Positions 1-6,971 of a stretch of DNA of 14,851 bases are shown in pieces. The position numbers were made by a program, and so were the translations under genes. The notes under the pieces were generated by a model. That model was not told the origin of the DNA. It was given only the letters and a program-made list of their open reading frames with translations, and made no database searches. The first letter of the stretch is position 1. The number at the start of each line of letters is the position of its first letter. Source of the stretch: JBLHRE01 sp047625765 (GTDB lineage Bacteria; Bacteroidota; Bacteroidia; Flavobacteriales; JBLHRE01); contig JBLHRE010000031.1 in the NCBI GenBank assembly GCA_047625765.1, forward strand, positions 1 through 14,851. The letters are read 5' to 3'.

Positions 1-652
1 TGTCTGGATAAACATTAATTTCATTCTCATTGATTACATCTTCTCTGTTCTCGATACTTGATCCGCCACTATATTCTTGATTTTTATAGTCGTACTCATT
101 ACTTCTAGATCCAGCCTTACGTTTGTTGATGGTATAAAATTTATACATCAATTTACGTGTATCTATTTGCTTCATTCCATTAAATCTTTCGTTAGCAGCG
201 TAGTACATTTCGTCTGCAACACTTTGAAAGTCTTCTTCTGGATTTCCCCATTCTAAAGCTAAGGACCAATCTATTTTAGGTTCATCAAGTAAGTTGCCAT
301 AATCATCTTCTTCGATAAACTCATATCCTTCGATAGCAGCTTCTCCTAGTTTATAACGAAAAATGGAATCTTTTACCCAACCCACAAACTGGCGATACTC
401 ATTATTGGTTATCTCCGTTTGATCCATATAAAATGCCGATAATGAGACTTGCTTTGACGGAGCTGTTTGCCCGTAAGGCAAATCAACATCATTGCTTCCC
501 ATCATATAAGTACCCATAGGTATATATACCATGCCCAATGGATCAGTAGGAAACCATTCCTGTCTGTTCTGAACTCCAACCAGTTCTCCAGTATCTCTGT
601 TACAAGCTACTAAAGACAATGCTGCAATGCTTAAAAACAATACCTTTTTCAT
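1..652 (-). CDS. gldK: GldK, type IX secretion/gliding lipoprotein (partial, N-terminal part)
   Basis: Open frame that begins at 652 and runs off the left edge, so only about 217 N-terminal residues are present. I read it from the minus strand. It starts MKKVLFLSIAALSLVAC, a lipoprotein signal peptide with lipobox LVAC and the acylated cysteine at residue 17. It continues with YIPMGTYMMGS and then FYMDQTEITNNEYRQFVGWV, the hallmark of the formylglycine-generating-enzyme (sulfatase-modifying factor) fold shared by GldK and GldJ. In characterised Bacteroidota, GldK/PorK and GldN/PorN form the periplasmic ring of the type IX secretion system, attached to the outer membrane. A PorP/SprF gene lies 96 nt upstream, which matches the porP-K-L-M-N gene order, so gldL, gldM and gldN are expected just outside the window. 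An in-frame ATG at 658 is a possible alternative start; 652 gives the cleaner signal peptide. GldJ is the main alternative identity. Confidence 0.88.
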   Translation of the reverse strand, partial: MKKVLFLSIAALSLVACNRDTGELVGVQNRQEWFPTDPLGMVYIPMGTYMMGSNDVDLPYGQTAPSKQVSLSAFYMDQTEITNNEYRQFVGWVKDSIFRYKLGEAAIEGYEFIEEDDYGNLLDEPKIDWSLALEWGNPEEDFQSVADEMYYAANERFNGMKQIDTRKLMYKFYTINKRKAGSRSNEYDYKNQEYSGGSSIENREDVINENEINVYPD

Positions 653-701
653 AGTCATATGGATTATGTGCTTACACACGGTTAGACAACGATTAACAAA
701 C

Positions 702-736
702 GGCAACATCTGATATTTATTTTAATTTTTGTTGCC
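702..736 (-). promoter_or_regulatory. Possible leader hairpin upstream of gldK, with a candidate -7 box
   Basis: The 96-nt gap between porP and gldK contains a perfect 7-bp inverted repeat (GGCAACA at 702-708, TGTTGCC at 730-736) around a 21-nt AT-rich loop. On the minus strand an exact TAnnTTTG match (TAAATTTG, 751-744) overlaps the porP stop codon, but no TTG lies at the expected distance upstream. If that box is used, the hairpin would sit at the 5' end of the gldK transcript. The loop is long and no T-tract follows, so an intrinsic terminator is unlikely. Confidence 0.25.
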
Positions 737-748
737 AAACCGCCAAAT

Positions 749-1696
749 TTATAAAAATCTTAGGTTTCTATAACGCTCCTTTTGATTTCCGTTTGATTTA
801 TTTTCTATTTTGAAACAATAAGTAAGCATGATCTCATGCCCGCCTGTGTTGGATTTCCTTAAGGTCGAAGTACTTAGGTCGTAAGAGTATCCAAATTTGA
901 ATTTCTCAGAAAGCTTCATTCCCATTAAAATGGAGACAGCATCTTGAGATCTTAAGGCTAATCCCCCCCAATATTTCCCGTCATAAATACCTCTAACAGC
1001 AAAATCGATTTGAAAAAAAGACGATATGTCTGTTTTAATCATCGCATAAGGCTCTATGTCGATATCTCTGCTAATTTCTAATAAATACCCTCCTAACACA
1101 TAAAAATGACGTTCGGAAAGATAGTCTTGCCCTGTTTCGAAATTTAAAGTCGATTGCAAGGTATTAGACATAGAAACACCGGTAAACCAATTACTAGTCT
1201 TATAATAAACACCAATTCCAACATCCGGTCTTAGTGCTGTTTCTCCATTGTTTGGAATTGCATCATCTAAATTAGAGCTACTGCCATCTGGAGTTACCCA
1301 ATTTGGATTTCTGTATCCCTTTGTTGCTATTCCTCCTGAAATTCCAATCCCCAACATTCCTGAACCCACCACTTTGTTGTACGCATAGGAAAGCTTGAAC
1401 TCATTGTTTTGCTCAAATCCTAATTGGTCATTTACAATACTCAATCCAATACCTCCATTAAGCTTTGCTAAGGGCATATGAAAGTTTAGGTTTTGAGTTG
1501 TTGGTGCTCCTTCAAGCCCAACCCATTGACTTCTGTGAATTGCATTTAAGCATGCCATTCTTTCTGTTCCTGCTACTCCAGGATTAAAATAAATCTGATC
1601 AAACATACTCTGAGTAAATTGGATGTCTTGCTGCGAAAAGGCAGGACTTAATCCAAAGCTCAGTAAAAACAATAGTATGTGGCTTATTCTTTGCAT
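749..1696 (-). CDS. porP: PorP/SprF family type IX secretion outer-membrane protein
   Basis: Protein of 315 residues. A signal peptide covers about residues 1-21 (hydrophobic ILLFLLSFGL, cleavage near AFS|QQ). Directly after it comes the family signature QDIQFTQSMFDQIYFNPGVAGT, split here as QDIQFTQSMFDQ and IYFNPGVAGT (about residues 23-44). The rest is rich in alternating polar and aromatic strands ending in aromatic residues, as expected for an outer-membrane beta barrel, and the length is typical of the family. PorP/SprF proteins are needed for type IX secretion or for surface assembly of particular substrates; SprF, for example, serves the adhesin SprB. Its position directly upstream of gldK favours the core PorP-type member over the many stand-alone paralogues. 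A probable promoter lies 50 nt upstream. The exact substrate or partner cannot be told from the sequence. Confidence 0.88.
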   Translation of the reverse strand: MQRISHILLFLLSFGLSPAFSQQDIQFTQSMFDQIYFNPGVAGTERMACLNAIHRSQWVGLEGAPTTQNLNFHMPLAKLNGGIGLSIVNDQLGFEQNNEFKLSYAYNKVVGSGMLGIGISGGIATKGYRNPNWVTPDGSSSNLDDAIPNNGETALRPDVGIGVYYKTSNWFTGVSMSNTLQSTLNFETGQDYLSERHFYVLGGYLLEISRDIDIEPYAMIKTDISSFFQIDFAVRGIYDGKYWGGLALRSQDAVSILMGMKLSEKFKFGYSYDLSTSTLRKSNTGGHEIMLTYCFKIENKSNGNQKERYRNLRFL

Positions 1697-1746
1697 GTCA
1701 ATGATTTAGGGCTGTGTGTCCCTTTTCAACACCTCACAACTCGCGA

Positions 1747-1776
1747 CTAACATACAACTTAAATTCTTATTAACAA
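1747..1776 (-). promoter_or_regulatory. Candidate Bacteroidota promoter for porP-gldK
   Basis: Reading the minus strand, TTG (1776-1774), 19 nt, then TATGTTAG (1754-1747) fits the Bacteroidota primary-sigma consensus TTG-N19..23-TAnnTTTG with one mismatch in the -7 box. It lies about 50 nt before the porP start codon and after the stop of the ureohydrolase-like gene. This suggests that the secretion genes can be transcribed independently of topA. Confidence 0.45.
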
Positions 1777-1790
1777 GTAATTAACAAGTA
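1769..1790. repeat. Tandem 11-nt direct repeat (ATTAACAAGTA x2) at the porP promoter
   Basis: ATTAACAAGTA occurs at 1769-1779 and again, immediately adjacent, at 1780-1790. The period of 11 nt is about one helical turn, so two copies would present the same DNA face to a regulator. The copy nearer to porP covers the candidate -33 element (1774-1776). This layout would suit an operator, but the sequence is AT-rich and a chance duplication is possible. Confidence 0.5.
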
Positions 1791-1812
1791 GATGTTGAGG
1801 GATGAGATAAGA

Positions 1813-2973
1813 TTAAACGAGTTTTCTTGATGCTTTCCACCAGCGTTCTGGGACGTTTTGAGCCGCAGCGTCCAAATAATCTTGATAAGAACATGGAACC
1901 ATGCTATGTCTAGATTTCTTTGGGTCAGCATGATGGTAAGGAACCTCAACCCACCATCTTCCTGATTTATGGCTTTTGTAAAACACTAAATCATCGTCCA
2001 ATTCAATCGGAACTATGAATTTTTGATATTGATCTTTTACTCCTATGGGATAATCAAAGGTACGTAATGAAACTCCCTCAAGGAAGTACCATAACATTTG
2101 ACCAATCAACTCTGCGGTAACTCCTTCTTTATCAAGTAAAGGGTTGAACTCGTAAATGCCAACAGAGGCCATTTTGTCGCTCAATCCAGCGTAGCGCATT
2201 AGGGCACATGATTCTTCACCCGTTAGACCGTTAGGGCCTGAATTTCCGCAGCCAGGAGCAAATCCTTTTTGTATGGAGCAAATGTCAAAACTTAATAAGT
2301 CAGCATCACGCACCATTGGTTCAATCCACTCTACATTAGCTTTTATTTCGCCAAGTCGGTATGCATCAAAGTTCATTTGGTCCATAAGGTCTAACTCATG
2401 CGGATCGACATAGTAGCTTTGGTATCCAATACTAGAATAATTGAAAAGTATATTTGGTTTTTGAAGGATGATTTTATTTAGATAGGATTGAGAATCTAAT
2501 GGATGTTCAGGGTCGCCAATGTCTAAAGATTTATCAACGGCAATTAAATTCACCAGTTGTTCTAATGGTTCAAAGGCTCTGTATTGAGAATAGGTAAGGT
2601 CTTGACTCCCGCCTAAAATTACAGGTATGATTTGCTTCTTTTGAAGAAATGATAGTACTTCTTGCATTGCGAAATAGGTGTCATCAATGCTTTCTCCTGC
2701 AATAACATTTCCTAGGTCTACAATCTCAAACTTCCAGTTGCCTGGGAACAAGTTATAGAAAGACTTTCTTATAGCATGTGAGCCCAAGGAACACCCTTCG
2801 TTGTTGATTGCGTTACGCTCTTCCTCAATCCCAATTATTGCAATTTTAACATTGCTAAAATCAGGAAGTTTTTTATTCATAAAAGTAACACCGTGCCCAA
2901 GAATGTTTCTTGTGTCAGAAGAAATAGCTCTTTGAATGTCTTCAGAAACGGGAGTAAGGAAGTCTTGAATCAT
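1813..2973 (-). CDS. Arginase/formimidoylglutamase-fold protein with a degenerate metal site
   Basis: Protein of 386 residues with the ureohydrolase (arginase/agmatinase/formimidoylglutamase) fold in recognisable order: IIPVILGGSQD (115-125), VDKSLDIG (146-153), SFDICS (228-233) and VGIYEFNP (271-278). Active members bind two Mn ions through the motifs GG-D/S-H-D/S, DAHxD and SxDxDxxDP. Here the first His is Gln122, the DAHxD motif reads DKSLD (His replaced by Ser), and the second Asp of SFDxD is Cys232. The outer Asp residues 147, 151 and 230 and the conserved Glu275 remain. About half the ligands are therefore missing, so hydrolysis of arginine, agmatine or formimidoylglutamate is doubtful despite the family name. 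The start is 5 nt after the topA stop, indicating co-transcription with topA. The family is clear; the function is unknown. Confidence 0.82.
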   Translation of the reverse strand: MIQDFLTPVSEDIQRAISSDTRNILGHGVTFMNKKLPDFSNVKIAIIGIEEERNAINNEGCSLGSHAIRKSFYNLFPGNWKFEIVDLGNVIAGESIDDTYFAMQEVLSFLQKKQIIPVILGGSQDLTYSQYRAFEPLEQLVNLIAVDKSLDIGDPEHPLDSQSYLNKIILQKPNILFNYSSIGYQSYYVDPHELDLMDQMNFDAYRLGEIKANVEWIEPMVRDADLLSFDICSIQKGFAPGCGNSGPNGLTGEESCALMRYAGLSDKMASVGIYEFNPLLDKEGVTAELIGQMLWYFLEGVSLRTFDYPIGVKDQYQKFIVPIELDDDLVFYKSHKSGRWWVEVPYHHADPKKSRHSMVPCSYQDYLDAAAQNVPERWWKASRKLV

Positions 2974-2978
2974 TTATG

Positions 2979-5351
2979 CTATTTTTTCTTTTTAGTTGCT
3001 TTAGCCTTGACAGCAGGTTTAGCTGCTGTAGTTTTGGCTTTAGTTACCTTAGCCTTACCTTTCTTTTTGGGTTGATTTTTTGAAATCTCGATACATTCTT
3101 CTCTAGTAAGTTTTGCTGCATCTGTTTCTTTTGGGATTTTGTAGTTTGTTTTTTCAATAACAATATACGGCCCCCATCTACCATTCAGAACTTCAATAGT
3201 TGGCTCTTCTGCATCAAAAACACTGATTATTTTCTCTCTGTCAGCTTTTCTTTTGGCTTCGATTAGCTCGATAGCTTCGGTTAAGGTAATGTCTAGTGGA
3301 TCAACTTCTTTGACAGAAACAAACTTGCTGTTATGTCTAACATATGGTCCAAAACGACCAATTGCAGCAACGACCTTATAGCCTTCGTATTCGCCAAGGT
3401 CTCTTGGTAATTTAAAAAGGTCTATGGCTTCCTCAAAAGTAATTGTTTCTAAATTTTGAGTTTTTCTAAGGCTTGCAAATGTTGGCTTTTCAGCTTCTTT
3501 GTCAGTGCTAGATTCTCCGAGCTGAGCCATAGGGCCAAACCTTCCAATTCTAACGTAAATGTTTTTGCCCGATTTTGGATCAACACCTAATAGACGTTCG
3601 CCAACAGCGCGCTCAGAGTTCTCCTTTACGTCTTCTACATGTAGATGGAAATCTTTGTAGAAATCAGCAATCATGGAGTTCCACTTTCTTTGCCCGTCAG
3701 CAATTTCATCAAATTCCTCTTCCACTTTCGCTGTAAAGTGGAAATCTAAAATTTGTCCAAAGTTTTCTACTAAGAAGTCGTTTACAACAAGGCCAATGTC
3801 GGTTGGGAAAAGTTTTTTCTTTTCTGCTCCAGCCATTTCCGATAGCTCTTCAACAACAACCTGTCCTTCTACTAATCGAATCGATTTGTATGCCCTTGGA
3901 GTTCCTTCGCGATCGTCTTTTATAATGTATTCTCTTCTTTGAATTGTAGAGATAGTTGGAGCGTAAGTAGACGGTCTACCAATACCTAACTCTTCCATTT
4001 TCTTAACCAAACTAGCTTCCGTGTAACGAGCAGCATGTTTGCTAAATCGCTCAGTAGCTGTAATGGTTTGCATTCCAAGAATTTCGCCTTCCGAGATCTT
4101 TGGAAGCATTCCTTTTTGTTCTTCAGACTCGTCATCAGAACCTTCCATATAGACCTTAAGGAATCCGTCAAAAATAATAACCTCTCCTTTGGCAACAAAT
4201 TCTTGTTCTTGGTTGTCAATATTTATATGTACCGTAGTACGCTCTAATTTAGCTTCTGCCATTTGAGAAGCGATAGTACGCTTCCAAATTAGATCGTATA
4301 ATTTTTCTTCTTGATTATCAGTACCAGCACTTTGCTCATTCATGTCTGTTGGTCGAATGGCTTCGTGAGCTTCCTGTGCGCCCTTCGATTTTGTGTTAAA
4401 TCGTCTAGGGTTTGAATATTCCTTACCGAAAGAAGTAGAGATCATTTCTTCTGCTGATGCAATAGCACCTTCAGAAAGGTTTAAACTATCCGTTCTCATG
4501 TAAGTAATCTTACCAGATTCGTACAGTTTTTGAGCGACACGCATTGTTTGAGCAACAGAGTATCCTAGTTTTCTAGAAGCTTCTTGTTGTAAGGTCGATG
4601 TTGTAAACGGAGAAGAAGGAGATTTTTTTCCAGGTCTCTTTTCTAAGCTACTAACGCTAAAAACTGCTTTGGCGCATTTCTCTGCAAACGAGTAAGCTTC
4701 AGCTTCCGTTTTGAATCTTTTTGGTAATTCTGCTTGAAATATTTCGCTGTCCTGTGTTTCGAACTCACCAATTACTCTGTACGCAGACTCGCTATTGAAT
4801 TGTTGAATTTCTCTTTCGCGCTCAACAATTAATCGAACAGAAACAGATTGTACTCTACCTGCAGAAAGACCTTGCTTTACTTTTCTCCATAATACAGGAG
4901 ATAATTCAAATCCAACCAATCTATCTAAAACACGTCTCGCTTGTTGCGCATTAACAAGAGCGTAATTAATTGTGCGTGGATTTTCAACAGCTTTTAGAAT
5001 AGCTGTTTTGGTAATCTCATGAAAAACAATACGTTTTGTGTTGGTTTCATTTAGGTTTAACGTTTCCGCCAAGTGCCATGCAATAGCCTCTCCCTCACGG
5101 TCTTCATCAGTCGCTAACCAAACCATTTCCGATTTTTTAGCAAGATCTATTAGCTTCTTTACAATGTCTTTTTTGTCTGCAGAGACTTGATAGTCTGGAG
5201 TAAAATCATTCTCTACATCTATCCCCATATTTTTGGAAGATAAATCTCGAATGTGTCCAAAACTTGAAACTACGGTATAATCCTTTCCAAGGAAACCTTC
5301 GATGGTTTTTGCTTTTGCAGGTGACTCAACTATTACTAAATTCTTGGCCAT
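2979..5351 (-). CDS. topA: DNA topoisomerase I (type IA)
   Basis: Protein of 790 residues that relaxes negatively supercoiled DNA by a single-strand break and passage reaction. The N-terminal TOPRIM domain shows VES with Glu9 and the Mg-binding DEDREGE at 82-88. The catalytic tyrosine is Tyr284 in ITYMRTDS, preceded by the GLSAGRVQS motif at 161-169. In place of the cysteine zinc ribbons of the E. coli enzyme, the C-terminal third carries cysteine-free repeats around GRFGP, GRFGPYV and GRWGPYI, as in the topoisomerase C-terminal repeat family. The last 25 or so residues are Lys/Ala-rich and basic, likely a non-specific DNA-binding tail. It is first in a minus-strand unit with the ureohydrolase-like gene and is divergent from miaB. 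The start MAKNLVIVESPAKAK is the standard one. Confidence 0.97.
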   Translation of the reverse strand: MAKNLVIVESPAKAKTIEGFLGKDYTVVSSFGHIRDLSSKNMGIDVENDFTPDYQVSADKKDIVKKLIDLAKKSEMVWLATDEDREGEAIAWHLAETLNLNETNTKRIVFHEITKTAILKAVENPRTINYALVNAQQARRVLDRLVGFELSPVLWRKVKQGLSAGRVQSVSVRLIVEREREIQQFNSESAYRVIGEFETQDSEIFQAELPKRFKTEAEAYSFAEKCAKAVFSVSSLEKRPGKKSPSSPFTTSTLQQEASRKLGYSVAQTMRVAQKLYESGKITYMRTDSLNLSEGAIASAEEMISTSFGKEYSNPRRFNTKSKGAQEAHEAIRPTDMNEQSAGTDNQEEKLYDLIWKRTIASQMAEAKLERTTVHINIDNQEQEFVAKGEVIIFDGFLKVYMEGSDDESEEQKGMLPKISEGEILGMQTITATERFSKHAARYTEASLVKKMEELGIGRPSTYAPTISTIQRREYIIKDDREGTPRAYKSIRLVEGQVVVEELSEMAGAEKKKLFPTDIGLVVNDFLVENFGQILDFHFTAKVEEEFDEIADGQRKWNSMIADFYKDFHLHVEDVKENSERAVGERLLGVDPKSGKNIYVRIGRFGPMAQLGESSTDKEAEKPTFASLRKTQNLETITFEEAIDLFKLPRDLGEYEGYKVVAAIGRFGPYVRHNSKFVSVKEVDPLDITLTEAIELIEAKRKADREKIISVFDAEEPTIEVLNGRWGPYIVIEKTNYKIPKETDAAKLTREECIEISKNQPKKKGKAKVTKAKTTAAKPAVKAKATKKKK

Positions 5352-5383
5352 ATTGTGCGATTATGTACTATCGTTTGAACCCG

Positions 5384-5416
5384 CAAAGTAAAAGAAAAGG
5401 TTTTTGATTTCAGCAA
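5384..5416 (-). promoter_or_regulatory. Candidate topA promoter
   Basis: On the minus strand, TTG (5416-5414), 22 nt, then TTACTTTG (5391-5384) resembles the Bacteroidota consensus TTG-N19..23-TAnnTTTG with one mismatch. It lies about 33 nt before the topA start codon. Its placement in a 174-bp divergent intergenic region makes a promoter here necessary, though this exact assignment is tentative. Confidence 0.4.
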
Positions 5417-5487
5417 GTTCATTCAATTTACCTTTAAATCTATTATAATGTTGGTCTGACAAACTGTCATTTCACCTTCAGATTTCG

Positions 5488-5495
5488 TACTTTTG
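5488..5495 (+). promoter_or_regulatory. Candidate -7 element of the miaB operon promoter
   Basis: TACTTTTG is an exact match to the Bacteroidota -7 consensus TAnnTTTG, followed by GCA, and lies 30 nt before the miaB ATG. No clear TTG is present 19-23 nt upstream; a TTG at 5451 is too far away. It would drive miaB and probably the closely packed genes through secG. Confidence 0.55.
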
Positions 5496-5525
5496 CAGTC
5501 CAAAATTTAATAGAAGTATTTCCTA

Positions 5526-6968
5526 ATGAATACAGTAGAGAAAACAATAGATGAAAATCGTCAAGGTGAATCTTTGATGATGGACACGAAGAAAGAAGGT
5601 GCGCGCAAATTGTATATCGAGAGTTATGGATGTCAGATGAATTTTTCTGACAGTGAAATTGTTGCGTCTATCCTTACCGAAAACGGATTTGATACAACCA
5701 GAAATTTGGAAGAGGCTGATGTTGTGTTCTTGAATACTTGCTCTATTCGGGAGAAAGCAGAACAGACAGTTCGCAAAAGATTAACAGTAATAGACAAGGT
5801 AAAGAAAGCTAAGCCAGGAATGTTGGTTGGAGTTTTAGGTTGTATGGCCGAAAGACTTAAATCAAAATTGCTAGAAGAAGAAAAGCTTATTGATATGGTT
5901 GTAGGGCCAGATGCCTACAGAGATTTACCAAATTTAATTGCTGAGGCAACAGAGGGAAGAAAAGCGGTTAACGTTATTCTGTCTAAAGAAGAAACATACG
6001 CAGATATTAGTCCGGTGAGATTAGGCAGTAATGGAATTACAGCTTTTGTTTCTATTATGCGTGGTTGCGATAACATGTGTACATTTTGTGTGGTACCTTT
6101 TACAAGAGGTCGCGAAAGAAGTAGAGATGCTGAGAGTATAGTAAATGAAGTTCGCGAACTTTATTTGAAAGGGTTTAGAGAGGTTACTTTACTAGGGCAA
6201 AATGTCGACTCTTATTTATGGTACGGAGGAGGATTGAAAAAAGAATTCAAAAACCTTAGTGAAGAAGAGCAGGCTAATAGCGTAAATTTCGCAGAATTAA
6301 TGTCGATGGTGGCTGGAGTGAGCCCGAAAATGCGTGTACGTTTTTCTACATCGCATCCAAAAGATATGACTGATGATGTTTTGCATACTATGGCGAAATA
6401 TGATAACATCTGTAATTATATTCATTTACCCGTTCAGTCTGGTTCCGATAGAATATTGGAATTGATGAACCGTGGTTACACCAACGCATGGTATAGAAAA
6501 AGAATTGAGGCAATTCGTAAAATTATACCTGGTTGTGGTATTTCTATGGATGTTATTTCTGGTTTCTGTACAGAGACCGAAGAAGATCATCAAGACACTT
6601 TAGAATTGATGAAATTTGTACAATATGACTTTGGTTATATGTTCAATTATTCTGAGCGTCCAAATACTGCAGCAGCAAAGAAATTTGAAGATGATGTGCC
6701 GCATGATGTTAAGAAACGAAGGTTGTCCGAAATCATCGAATTACAACAAGAGCATGCATTAATTCGTAATAAATTACACTTAGGAAAAGTACACCATGTA
6801 CTGGTAGAGGGTTTGTCTAAGCGTTCGGAAGAGCAGGTGTTTGGTAGGAATACCCAAAACACAGTAGTTGTTTTTCCAAAAGGCAATTATAAGCCGGGCG
6901 ATTACGCATATGTATTGGTAAATGATTGTACGTCTGCCACATTAATAGGCGAGGCTGTCGAAGCATAA
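5526..6968 (+). CDS. miaB: tRNA-2-methylthio-N6-dimethylallyladenosine synthase
   Basis: Radical-SAM methylthiotransferase of 480 residues that adds the 2-methylthio group to i6A37 of tRNAs reading UNN codons. The N-terminal MTTase domain has the three auxiliary-cluster cysteines Cys36 (SYGCQMN), Cys72 (LNTCSIR) and Cys106 (LGCMAER). The radical-SAM motif CxxxCxxC is Cys181, Cys185 and Cys188 in MRGCDNMCTFC, followed by VVPFTRGRERSR. LLGQNVDSY is also typical. A TRAM RNA-binding domain occupies roughly 415-478. The set of motifs fits MiaB better than MtaB or RimO. The chosen ATG gives an extra N-terminal stretch of about 18 residues; internal Met codons near 5577 and 5580 are alternative starts. 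It is the first gene of a plus-strand operon, with the next gene 3 nt downstream. Confidence 0.96.
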   Translation: MNTVEKTIDENRQGESLMMDTKKEGARKLYIESYGCQMNFSDSEIVASILTENGFDTTRNLEEADVVFLNTCSIREKAEQTVRKRLTVIDKVKKAKPGMLVGVLGCMAERLKSKLLEEEKLIDMVVGPDAYRDLPNLIAEATEGRKAVNVILSKEETYADISPVRLGSNGITAFVSIMRGCDNMCTFCVVPFTRGRERSRDAESIVNEVRELYLKGFREVTLLGQNVDSYLWYGGGLKKEFKNLSEEEQANSVNFAELMSMVAGVSPKMRVRFSTSHPKDMTDDVLHTMAKYDNICNYIHLPVQSGSDRILELMNRGYTNAWYRKRIEAIRKIIPGCGISMDVISGFCTETEEDHQDTLELMKFVQYDFGYMFNYSERPNTAAAKKFEDDVPHDVKKRRLSEIIELQQEHALIRNKLHLGKVHHVLVEGLSKRSEEQVFGRNTQNTVVVFPKGNYKPGDYAYVLVNDCTSATLIGEAVEA

Positions 6969-6971
6969 AAT

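Noticed and set aside
3673..3942. Open frames on the plus strand opposite topA (also 4035-4247)
   Set aside because: They lie antisense inside an intact topA and have Ser/Phe-rich composition typical of the complement of an acidic/Lys-rich coding region; no family features.
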